A stretch of 22,372 nucleotides of DNA from Pseudomonadota bacterium. GTDB lineage: Bacteria; Pseudomonadota; Gammaproteobacteria; Xanthomonadales; Xanthomonadaceae. Shown piece by piece: positions 1 to 6,849 of this stretch. Within the stretch, counting starts at the first letter, position 1. Each line of letters starts with the position of its first letter. Made by a program: the position numbers and the translations under genes. The notes beneath the pieces were generated by a model. That model searched no databases, was not told the DNA's origin, and saw nothing but the letters and a program-made list of their open reading frames with translations. The stretch spans positions 1-22,372 of the forward strand of contig JAEZCF010000054.1 in assembly GCA_023430045.1 (NCBI GenBank). Direction: 5' to 3'.

Positions 1-2938
1 AGGTCATGATGATCGGGCGCAGGCGGTCGCGGACCGCATGCATCGTCGCCTCGATCAGGCCGGCGCCGTTCTCCAGGTTGGCCTTGGCGATCTCCACGAT
101 CAGGATCGCGTTCTTCGAGGTCAGGCCCACCGTGGTCAGCATCGCCACCTGGAAGTAGATGTCGCGCTCCATGCCGCGGAAGGTGTTGGCCAGCACCGCG
201 CCGAGGATGCCCAGCGGCGCAACCAGCAGCACCGCGGTCGGCACGGTCCAGCTCTCGTAGAGCGCTGCCAGGCACAGGAACACGATCAGCAGCGACAGCG
301 TGTACAGCAGCGGCGTCTGCGAGCCGGCCTGGCGTTCCTGGAACGACAGCGCGGTCCACTCGATCTCGAAGCCCGGCGGCAGGTCGCGCGCCAGCCGCTC
401 GATCTCGTTCATCGCGTCGCCCGAGGCCACGCCCGGGGCGGGCTCGCCCTGGATCTCCATCGCCGACACGCCGTTGTAGCGCTCCAGACGCGGCGAACCG
501 TAGTCCCAGTGCGTCTTCGCGAAGGCGCTGAACGGCACCATCTCGCCCTGGTCGTTCTTCACCGACCACAGGTTGAAGTCGTCCGGGGTCATGCGGAACG
601 GCGCATCGGACTGCAGGTAGACGCGCTTGACCCGGCCGCGGTCGATGAAGTCGTCGATGTAGCTGCTGCCCCACGCGGTCGACAGGGTGGTGTTGATGGT
701 GCCGATCGACAGGCCCAGCGCCGCGGCGCGCGGCACGTCGATGTCCACGCGCAGCTGCGGGGTGTCTTCCTGGCCGTTCGGGCGCACGTTGGCCAGCAGG
801 CCGCTCTGCCCGGCCGCGCCGAGCAGCTGGTCGCGCGCATCCAGCAGGGCCTGGTGGCCCTGGCCGCTGTTGTCCTTCAGGAAGAAGGTGTAACCCGAGC
901 CGATGCCCAGCTCCGGCATCGCCGGCGGCGGGAACGCGAACACGAACGCGTCCTTGATGCCGCCCAGCGCCATCATCGCGCGGCCGGTGACCGGGCCCAC
1001 GCCCTGGTCGTCGTTGCGCTCGCCCCAGTCCTTGAGCTTGACGAAGGCCATGCCCGCGTTCTGGCCCATGCCGGCGAAGCTGAAGCCCTGCACCGAGAAG
1101 ATCGACTCGATCGCGTCGGCCTCGTTCTCCATGAAGTGCTTTTCAAGCTTGTCGATCGATTCCAGCGTACGTTCCTGGGTGGCACCGACCGGGGTCTGCA
1201 CCAGCGCCATCAGGATGCCCTGGTCTTCATTGGGCAGGAACGAGCTGGGCAGCCGCATGAACAGCAGCATCATCACCAGCGCCAGCGCGGCGAAGACACC
1301 CATGAAGCGCCACGGACGGGCAAGGATGCCCTTCACCCCACGCTGGTAGGTTTCGCTGGAACGGTCGAAACCACGGTTGAAGCCATTGAAGAAGCGCCCC
1401 GACCAACCTTTGTGCGCCACATGGTGTTCGCCCTTCTTCAGCGGCTTGAGCAGGGTCGCGCACAGCGCCGGGGTCAGCACGATCGCCACCAGCACCGACA
1501 GCAGCATGGCCGAGACGATGGTCGCGGAGAACTGCCGGTAGATGACGCCGGTGGAACCGCTCATGAAGGCCATCGGCACGAATACCGCCGACAGCACCAG
1601 GCCGATGCCCACCAGCGCGCCGGTGATCTGGTCCATCGATTTACGGGTGGCCTCCAGTGGCGACAGGCCCTCTTCGGCCATGATCCGTTCCACGTTCTCC
1701 ACCACCACGATGGCATCGTCCACCAGCAGGCCGATCGCCAGCACCATCGCGAACATGGTCAGCATGTTGATGGAGAACCCCAGCGCAGCGAGCACGCCGA
1801 AGGTACCCAGCAGCACCACCGGCACTGCGATGGTGGGGATCAGCGTGGCGCGGAAGTTCTGCAGGAACAGGTACATCACCACGAACACCAGCACGATCGC
1901 TTCGATCAGGGTCTTGATGACGCCCTTGATGGACACCTGCACGAACGGCGTGGTGTCGTACGGCACCACGGTTTCCAGTCCGGCCGGGAAGTTGGCCTTC
2001 ATGTCGTCCAGCGCGGCGCGCACGCCATTGGCGGTATCCAGCGCATTGGCGCCGGTGGCCAGCGTGATGGCGATGCCGGTGGAGGGCTTGCCGTTGTAGC
2101 GGGTGACGAAGTCGTAGCTTTCCGCGCCCAGTTCGACACGGGCGACATCGCCCAGCCGCAGTTCGCTGCCATCGGTACCACCACGCACCAGGATGTTGCG
2201 GAACTGTTCCGGCGTCTGCAGGCGGTCCTGCGCATTGATGGTGGCATTGAGCTGCTGGCCCTTCACCGACGGCGCGCCGCCCAGCTGGCCGATCGCCACC
2301 TGTGCGTTCTGCGCGGTGATGGCGGCGGTCACTTCATCCACCGACAGCCTGTAGGTATGCAGCTTGTTGGGGTCCAGCCAGATGCGCATGGCGTACTTGC
2401 CGCCGAAGACCTGGATGTTGCCCACCCCGGGCACGCGGCTGAGCGTGTCCACGACGTTGGAGCCCACGTAATCGGCGATGTCGTTGGCATCCATGCTGCC
2501 ATCATTGGAGACGAAGCCCAGCACCTGCAGGAAGCCGCTGCTGGACTTTGCCACGTTGATGCCCTGGCGCTGCACTTCCTGCGGCAGCAGCGGCATGGCC
2601 AGCTGCAGCTTGTTCTGCACCTGCACCTGCGCGATATCAGGGTCGGTGCCGGCTTCGAAGGTCAGGGAGATGCTGGCCTGGCCGTTGGCCGAACTGTTGG
2701 AGGAGAAGTAGATCAGGCCATCCAGCCCTTTCATGTTCTGCTCGATGATCTGCGTCACCGAGTCCTCCACCACCTTGGCCGAGGCACCCGGGTAGCTCGC
2801 CGAGATCTCGACGGCCGGCGGTGCCACTTCCGGATACATGGATACCGGCAGGCTGGTGACCGCCAGCGCGCCGGCGAGCATGATGATGATCGCAATCACC
2901 CACGCGAAGATGGGGCGATCGATGAAGAAACGTGCCAT
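1..2938 (-). CDS. smeE: SmeE, RND multidrug efflux inner-membrane transporter (partial)
   Basis: This is the proton-driven inner-membrane pump of the SmeDEF tripartite drug exporter (AcrB/HAE1 family), which works with SmeD in the periplasm and an outer-membrane channel SmeF. The ATG at 2938 is preceded by GGAG. The frame stays open to base 1, giving about 979 of the roughly 1045 residues expected, so the 3' end and smeF lie beyond the left edge. It starts MARFFIDRPIFAWVIA, typical of RND pumps. The TM4 motif GLLVDDAIVVVEN places the proton-relay aspartates at residues 407 and 408, the same numbers as in AcrB. The matching lysine lies in GLTSKNAILIVE near residue 942. Only 12 bases separate it from smeD, so the two are co-transcribed. 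The identification rests on family features together with the SmeT/SmeD context. No disruption was seen in the parts translated. Confidence 0.93.
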   Translation of the reverse strand, partial: MARFFIDRPIFAWVIAIIIMLAGALAVTSLPVSMYPEVAPPAVEISASYPGASAKVVEDSVTQIIEQNMKGLDGLIYFSSNSSANGQASISLTFEAGTDPDIAQVQVQNKLQLAMPLLPQEVQRQGINVAKSSSGFLQVLGFVSNDGSMDANDIADYVGSNVVDTLSRVPGVGNIQVFGGKYAMRIWLDPNKLHTYRLSVDEVTAAITAQNAQVAIGQLGGAPSVKGQQLNATINAQDRLQTPEQFRNILVRGGTDGSELRLGDVARVELGAESYDFVTRYNGKPSTGIAITLATGANALDTANGVRAALDDMKANFPAGLETVVPYDTTPFVQVSIKGVIKTLIEAIVLVFVVMYLFLQNFRATLIPTIAVPVVLLGTFGVLAALGFSINMLTMFAMVLAIGLLVDDAIVVVENVERIMAEEGLSPLEATRKSMDQITGALVGIGLVLSAVFVPMAFMSGSTGVIYRQFSATIVSAMLLSVLVAIVLTPALCATLLKPLKKGEHHVAHKGWSGRFFNGFNRGFDRSSETYQRGVKGILARPWRFMGVFAALALVMMLLFMRLPSSFLPNEDQGILMALVQTPVGATQERTLESIDKLEKHFMENEADAIESIFSVQGFSFAGMGQNAGMAFVKLKDWGERNDDQGVGPVTGRAMMALGGIKDAFVFAFPPPAMPELGIGSGYTFFLKDNSGQGHQALLDARDQLLGAAGQSGLLANVRPNGQEDTPQLRVDIDVPRAAALGLSIGTINTTLSTAWGSSYIDDFIDRGRVKRVYLQSDAPFRMTPDDFNLWSVKNDQGEMVPFSAFAKTHWDYGSPRLERYNGVSAMEIQGEPAPGVASGDAMNEIERLARDLPPGFEIEWTALSFQERQAGSQTPLLYTLSLLIVFLCLAALYESWTVPTAVLLVAPLGILGAVLANTFRGMERDIYFQVAMLTTVGLTSKNAILIVEIAKANLENGAGLIEATMHAVRDRLRPIIMT

Positions 2939-2950
2939 GGAATTCTCCGC

Positions 2951-4186
2951 TTACTGCGCGTGTGCGTTGGCCGGGGCCTGCGCCGCGGAAGGATCTGCCG
3001 CGTCGGCGGCGGCGGGAGCGGGCGCGGCGGATGCATCGCCGCTGGCACGTGTGGCGGCCCCGGCGCCCTTCTCGGTGGCCTCCACCGGCATGCCCGGGCC
3101 GATCTTCTGCAGGCCCTCCACGATCACCTTGTCGCCCGGCTGCAGGCCGTCCTCGACCAGCCACTTGTCGCCCAGCGCACGGCTCACCTTCACCGCCCGC
3201 ACCTCCACCTTGCCGTCCTTGCCGACCACCATCGCGCTGGTATCGCCCTTGGCATCGCGCGCGATGCCCTGCATCGGCACCAGTACCGCACCATCGCGCA
3301 CGCCACCACCGATCACCGCGCGCACGTACATGCCCGGCATCAGCAGGCCTTCGGGGTTGTCCACCCGCACCCGCAGGCCGAAGCTGCCGGTGGTCGGGTC
3401 CACGCTCACTTCGGAAAACTCCAGCGTGCCCTTGTGCGCGAAGGTGCTGCCGTCCTCCAGCAGGATGCTGACCGGCAGGCTCTGGTTGTCCTGCAGGCGG
3501 CCGGTTTCCAGTTCGCGGCGCAACTGCAGCAGCTCCGCCGATGACTGGGTCAGGTCCACGTAGATGGGATCCAGCTGCTGCACCGTGGCCAGCGCTTCGG
3601 CCTGGTTGGCGCTGACCAGCGCCCCCTGGGTGACCGAGGACTTGCCGATGCGGCCACTGATGGGCGCGGTGATGCGCGCGTACCCCAACGTGACATTGGC
3701 TGCTTCCAGCGAGGCGCGCGCCGCGCCGACATCCGCATCGGCCTGCTTCTGCGCGGCGACTGCGTTTTCCAGGTCCTGCTGGCTGACCGCCTGCACATCC
3801 GCCAACTGGGTAATGCGCCTGGCGCTCAACCGCGAGGCATTGGCCGTGGCTTCGGCACGTGTCAGCTGGGCGCGTGCGTTGTTGGCCTGCGCCCGGTAGC
3901 TGGCGTCATCGATCTGATAGAGCGGCTGCCCTTCCTTGACCATGCTGCCTTCGGTGAACAGCCGTTTCCCGACGATGCCGTTGACCTGCGGGCGGACTTC
4001 GGCGATCAGGAACGCGTTGGTGCGGCCGGGCAGTTCACGGGTGAGCGATACGGATTCGGATTTCAGGGTTACCACGGTCACCTGCCCGGCGCCCTGCTGC
4101 GGCTGCGGGGTGTCGCCACCACAGGCGGCCACGGCCGCGGCAATGGCCAGCGTCAAGGCGAAGGGTCGAACTCGGGTCAGGAACAT
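2951..4186 (-). CDS. smeD: SmeD, RND efflux periplasmic adaptor lipoprotein
   Basis: This is the membrane fusion protein of SmeDEF, linking the pump to the outer-membrane channel. It has 411 residues, a normal AcrA-like length. The N-terminus is a lipoprotein signal with the lipobox AVAAC, so Cys22 is probably lipidated and anchors the protein in the inner membrane. A biotinyl-lipoyl half-motif follows at about residues 62-93 (RPQVNGIVGKRLFTEGSMV). An Ala/Gln-rich alpha-hairpin covers about residues 95-165, then a beta-barrel and a membrane-proximal domain. The C-terminal tail of about 40 residues is low-complexity Ala/Pro. It is the first gene of the operon and is divergent from smeT. The start at 4186 gives the complete signal peptide, but the Shine-Dalgarno sequence is weak. 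The leader from the predicted promoter is about 165 bases and contains REP-like hairpins. Confidence 0.93.
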   Translation of the reverse strand: MFLTRVRPFALTLAIAAAVAACGGDTPQPQQGAGQVTVVTLKSESVSLTRELPGRTNAFLIAEVRPQVNGIVGKRLFTEGSMVKEGQPLYQIDDASYRAQANNARAQLTRAEATANASRLSARRITQLADVQAVSQQDLENAVAAQKQADADVGAARASLEAANVTLGYARITAPISGRIGKSSVTQGALVSANQAEALATVQQLDPIYVDLTQSSAELLQLRRELETGRLQDNQSLPVSILLEDGSTFAHKGTLEFSEVSVDPTTGSFGLRVRVDNPEGLLMPGMYVRAVIGGGVRDGAVLVPMQGIARDAKGDTSAMVVGKDGKVEVRAVKVSRALGDKWLVEDGLQPGDKVIVEGLQKIGPGMPVEATEKGAGAATRASGDASAAPAPAAADAADPSAAQAPANAHAQ

Positions 4187-4276
4187 GGGCGGGAACTCTT
4201 GAAGGTGGGGGAAACGGTCGTGTACCGGGGAAGCGCTTGGAGCCGGCCCTGACGCGACGTGCAGTACCAGCTGCGC

Positions 4277-4346
4277 GTAGCGCCGGATTCCGCCCGGCTG
4301 AAAGGCACGGAACGCGCACGCAGGACGGGCAGACGCCCGTTTCTAC
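4277..4346. repeat. Putative GTAG-type REP pair in the smeD leader
   Basis: A plus-strand GTAG at 4277-4280 precedes a GCCGG/CCGGC stem. An outward-facing CTAC (GTAG on the minus strand) at 4343-4346 adjoins a perfect 6-bp stem ACGGGC/GCCCGT (4325-4330 and 4335-4340) with a 4-base loop. The layout resembles the clear SMAG-like pairs at 14083 and 21032, but the stem sequences differ and the left unit is degenerate, so part of this may be chance. The pair would be transcribed in the smeD 5' leader, starting within a few bases of the predicted start site. Confidence 0.4.
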
Positions 4347-4356
4347 AAGGCGTGCA

Positions 4357-4385
4357 AATATACATACATGCATGTTTGTTTGCAA
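4357..4385 (-). promoter_or_regulatory. Predicted smeD(EF) promoter
   Basis: On the minus strand, TTGCAA (4380-4385) and TATATT (4357-4362) are separated by exactly 17 bases, a good sigma-70 arrangement. The spacer contains the SmeT pseudopalindrome, so bound SmeT would block RNA polymerase directly. The predicted start site is near 4350. Confidence 0.65.
4360..4381. promoter_or_regulatory. SmeT operator (pseudopalindrome)
   Basis: A 22-base near-palindrome is centred between 4370 and 4371; its halves ATACATACATG and CATGTTTGTTT match at 9 of 11 paired positions. SmeT is known to bind a roughly 28-bp pseudopalindrome in the smeT-smeD intergenic region and to repress both genes. Here the site lies between the smeD -35 and -10 elements and just upstream of the smeT -10, which fits dual repression. 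The operator boundaries are inferred from symmetry. Confidence 0.7.
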
Positions 4386-4390
4386 AGAGG

Positions 4391-4396
4391 TATAAT
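4391..4396 (+). promoter_or_regulatory. smeT -10 element
   Basis: There is a perfect TATAAT 29 bases upstream of the smeT ATG, predicting a start site near 4403 and a leader of about 23 bases. No good -35 lies 16-18 bases upstream; that position falls inside the SmeT operator, consistent with a weak, autorepressed promoter. Confidence 0.6.
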
Positions 4397-4425
4397 TCAG
4401 GCTCGTTTCATGCTCTCTCCCAGCA

Positions 4426-5097
4426 ATGGCCCGGAAGACCAAAGAGGACACCCAGGCGACCCGCGAGGGCATCCTCGACGCCGCCGAATCCTGCTTTCAC
4501 GAACACGGCGTGGCTCGCACCACGCTGGAGATGATCGGTGCGCGCGCCGGCTACACCCGTGGTGCGGTGTACTGGCATTTCAAGAACAAGATGGAGGTAC
4601 TGGCAGGGGTGATAGAACGCGTCCGCCTGCCCTTCATGCAGGAGCTCGACCGCGCCGCCACCGAGGCGCGGGATACGCCGGTGCTGGACCTGCGTTCGGT
4701 GATGCTGGCCTCGCTGATTGATCTTTCGCAGGACGAACGGCTGCGCAAGACGATGGAGATCATGCTGCGCAGCGACAGTTCCGCCGACAGCAAGGTGCTG
4801 GCCGACCTGCAGCAGGAAGGCTTCCGCGATGGCCTTGAACGCATGGCGCGTGCATTGCGCCGTGCCCAGGCACTGGGCCAGCTGAAGCCCGGTGCCAATC
4901 CGGAAGCAGCCGCGCGCATGCTGCACGCCACGGTACTGGGCGTGCTGCACGGCGCGATGGTTGAACCGGAACTGATGGATATCCAGCGCGATGGAATGCT
5001 GGCGCTGGACATCACCCTGGCCGCATACGTGCGCGAGGGTGTTTTCGAACCGGGAAGCCCGCCAGCTCCCCTGCCGCCGGATGCCGCCGCGCGCTAG
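4426..5097 (+). CDS. smeT: SmeT, TetR-family repressor of smeDEF
   Basis: This is a transcriptional repressor of 223 residues in the TetR/AcrR family. The N-terminal helix-turn-helix lies at about residues 32-55 (TTLEMIGARAGYTRGAVYWHF), with the YWHFKNK motif typical of efflux regulators. The remaining all-helical part is the ligand-binding and dimerisation domain; the stretch ATVLGVLHGAMVEPELMD agrees with what I recall of SmeT. It is divergent from smeD and shares its operator, the standard arrangement for this repressor. The start at 4426 has no clear Shine-Dalgarno sequence. The stop codon overlaps the stop of the convergent fimbrial chaperone gene through a shared CTAG. Mutations in smeT are a known cause of SmeDEF overexpression and drug resistance, but no lesion is visible here. 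Confidence 0.92.
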   Translation: MARKTKEDTQATREGILDAAESCFHEHGVARTTLEMIGARAGYTRGAVYWHFKNKMEVLAGVIERVRLPFMQELDRAATEARDTPVLDLRSVMLASLIDLSQDERLRKTMEIMLRSDSSADSKVLADLQQEGFRDGLERMARALRRAQALGQLKPGANPEAAARMLHATVLGVLHGAMVEPELMDIQRDGMLALDITLAAYVREGVFEPGSPPAPLPPDAAAR

Positions 5098-5828
5098 TCC
5101 GCGCGGGCCACGGCCGTCGCTTTCCTGATCGCGCCCCAGTCGTCGATCCATTCGAATTCGATGGCCTGCCCATGCCCTGGTGGCCGGGGGAAATCGAGCG
5201 TACGCGAACCCTGCGGCAGCACGCTGCCATCACCAAGGCCTGCTGCTGCCTGGTCACCGATGGCGACCGTGTTCAGGCTGACCACCCAGGGCGTGGGATT
5301 TGCAACCGTCAGCGACCTTCCTTCCTGCGACCAGCGCCATCGCAGCTGGCCGATGGCGCGTGCCGGGTCACCCTGCAGATCCGCAGGGCGGAAGATCAGC
5401 TTGATACGGCTGCGTACCAGCAGCTGCAGCTGCGCACGGGTCGCCGCTGCCACGCCATCTGCTTCCGGCGTCGCACGCGGGATCTCGATCATGTTGAACC
5501 AGTACAGGCTTTCGCGATCTGTCGGCAATATAGCGGGCTTCACCACCGCGATCCGCAATGGCAGGCTTGCCTGCGCCTCGATGCGCGCAAGCGGCGGAAG
5601 CACCTGGAACGGCGTATCGATCCGCTCCGGCGGCAGATCCGCGCGACCGTCGTCGATCCATGCCTGCACCAGTGCAGGCTGGGAATCGAGATTGCGTACC
5701 TCCAACCCTCCTTCACCGCCCGCCCCCGCGATCACGATCCGGGTGGCCGACATCGTCGTGCGCGCCTGCAGTGGCATCGCCACCGGCACCATGACAGTGG
5801 CCAGCGCGAGCATGCGGATGAACTTCAT
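5094..5828 (-). CDS. Periplasmic fimbrial chaperone (second, distal)
   Basis: This PapD/FimC-type chaperone (244 residues) would bind pilin subunits in the periplasm and donate a strand to complete their Ig fold. It has a signal peptide of about 22 residues (cut after PLQA). The pilus-chaperone signature is LPTDRESLYWFNMIEIPR at about 101-118. The conserved subunit-anchoring basic pair is Arg30 (SATRIVI) and Lys143 (RIKLIFRP), equivalent to PapD Arg8 and Lys112. GGGAGA precedes the ATG at 5828. It is the last gene of the fimbrial operon, 22 bases after the adhesin gene. It differs clearly from the first chaperone at 9590-10330, so it may be dedicated to one subunit, perhaps the adhesin; that is inference. 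Its stop overlaps the smeT stop tail to tail. Confidence 0.9.
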   Translation of the reverse strand: MKFIRMLALATVMVPVAMPLQARTTMSATRIVIAGAGGEGGLEVRNLDSQPALVQAWIDDGRADLPPERIDTPFQVLPPLARIEAQASLPLRIAVVKPAILPTDRESLYWFNMIEIPRATPEADGVAAATRAQLQLLVRSRIKLIFRPADLQGDPARAIGQLRWRWSQEGRSLTVANPTPWVVSLNTVAIGDQAAAGLGDGSVLPQGSRTLDFPRPPGHGQAIEFEWIDDWGAIRKATAVARAD

Positions 5829-5850
5829 CGTCGTCTCCCGGCGTCCTCGT

Positions 5851-6849
5851 TCAACGGTACTCGATCCTGAGCTCCATCGAAGCAGCTACGCTGCCGGCAG
5901 AGACCTGGGGATCCATCTGCATGATGCGCGCCCGCATGGGCAGGTCGACCGTTGCGGTGCCCGGGGCAAGGTTCAACAGGTCCCGCCCTGCCAGCAGGGG
6001 GACGGCCATGTTGTGCCAGCCGTCCCACACCTGCACGCCAACGCCTGTCGCACCGCCCTGCGCGATGCCAAGCACGCCCCGTGCCAGGTCACGCACGCCC
6101 GTCTGCGGTGTCAGCCGATAAACGAGCGCCTGATAGCCTGCCGGGCAGTTACGCAGCGCCACATTGAAATCCACCCAGGGCGAGGTTGTCCCGGGTGCAT
6201 TGAAAGCCGAAGCCCGATGGTCGCCCAGATTGACCGGGATGCTGGCAGGCATGCTGCAGGTGCCCACCGTCAGGTTGGTCGTACCCCCCACGGACACATG
6301 CCAGCGGCAATCGGAGGCGGCACCGCAGTTGAACGATACGCGCTGCTGCCCGGTCACCTGCAAAGGACCCGGCGCCACGTTGTCCGCTGTCCGGATGAGT
6401 TCGAACCACACCTTCTGCATCGGCAGCGTTGCCGCCAGTCCACCCGCAGCAGGGGATTGCCCTACCTGCGAACGTAATTGCATGCCACTACTGAAGTTGT
6501 TGCCGAAAAGCGTGTTGTGCCAGCGGATGCCAATGCCCGCGATGCTGGTCACGTAGACATCGGAGTAGCCGTTCACCAGCGTGGGGTCTGTCAGGGTGGT
6601 TACGAACGCCGCCGCCGTGTTCGGATCCACCTTGCGGCTCTGGGAAACGGACGAGGTCCACAACGTACCACCGACAGGCGTGGATCCGACATGCAGCCGG
6701 GCGGGCAGCTGCAACGTCGTCGTGGAGGGCGTGAAAGCCACCTGCGCGTGGGCGTTGCCAACATGCAGCGACAGCAGCACAACTACTAACGCCGCGGCGG
6801 TGCCCGTCCGCGTGGCCCGCCTGTATCCCGGTCGATCCATCTTCTTCAT
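5851..6849 (-). CDS. Fimbrial tip adhesin (two-domain)
   Basis: The protein has 332 residues, about twice a pilin, which suggests a tip adhesin with an N-terminal receptor domain and a C-terminal pilin domain. A signal peptide ends near residue 35 (GNAHA). The N-terminal part (about 36-170) has no cysteines and I cannot assign its ligand. The pilin domain (about 175-332) carries the expected cysteine pair at 198 and 235 and ends in LRIEYR, the beta-strand with penultimate tyrosine recognised by chaperones. An additional Cys175/Cys181 pair sits at the domain junction. The ATG overlaps the usher TGA in an ATGA, so translation is probably coupled; a second ATG three codons in is also possible. 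It may instead be a large minor pilin. Confidence 0.75.
   Translation of the reverse strand: MKKMDRPGYRRATRTGTAAALVVVLLSLHVGNAHAQVAFTPSTTTLQLPARLHVGSTPVGGTLWTSSVSQSRKVDPNTAAAFVTTLTDPTLVNGYSDVYVTSIAGIGIRWHNTLFGNNFSSGMQLRSQVGQSPAAGGLAATLPMQKVWFELIRTADNVAPGPLQVTGQQRVSFNCGAASDCRWHVSVGGTTNLTVGTCSMPASIPVNLGDHRASAFNAPGTTSPWVDFNVALRNCPAGYQALVYRLTPQTGVRDLARGVLGIAQGGATGVGVQVWDGWHNMAVPLLAGRDLLNLAPGTATVDLPMRARIMQMDPQVSAGSVAASMELRIEYR

Noticed and set aside
38..3544. A 1168-residue open frame on the plus strand across smeE and smeD
   Set aside because: It is antisense to two clearly recognised genes; its His/Arg/Gln-rich, low-complexity composition is typical of the reverse frame of high-GC coding DNA, and it has no recognisable domain.
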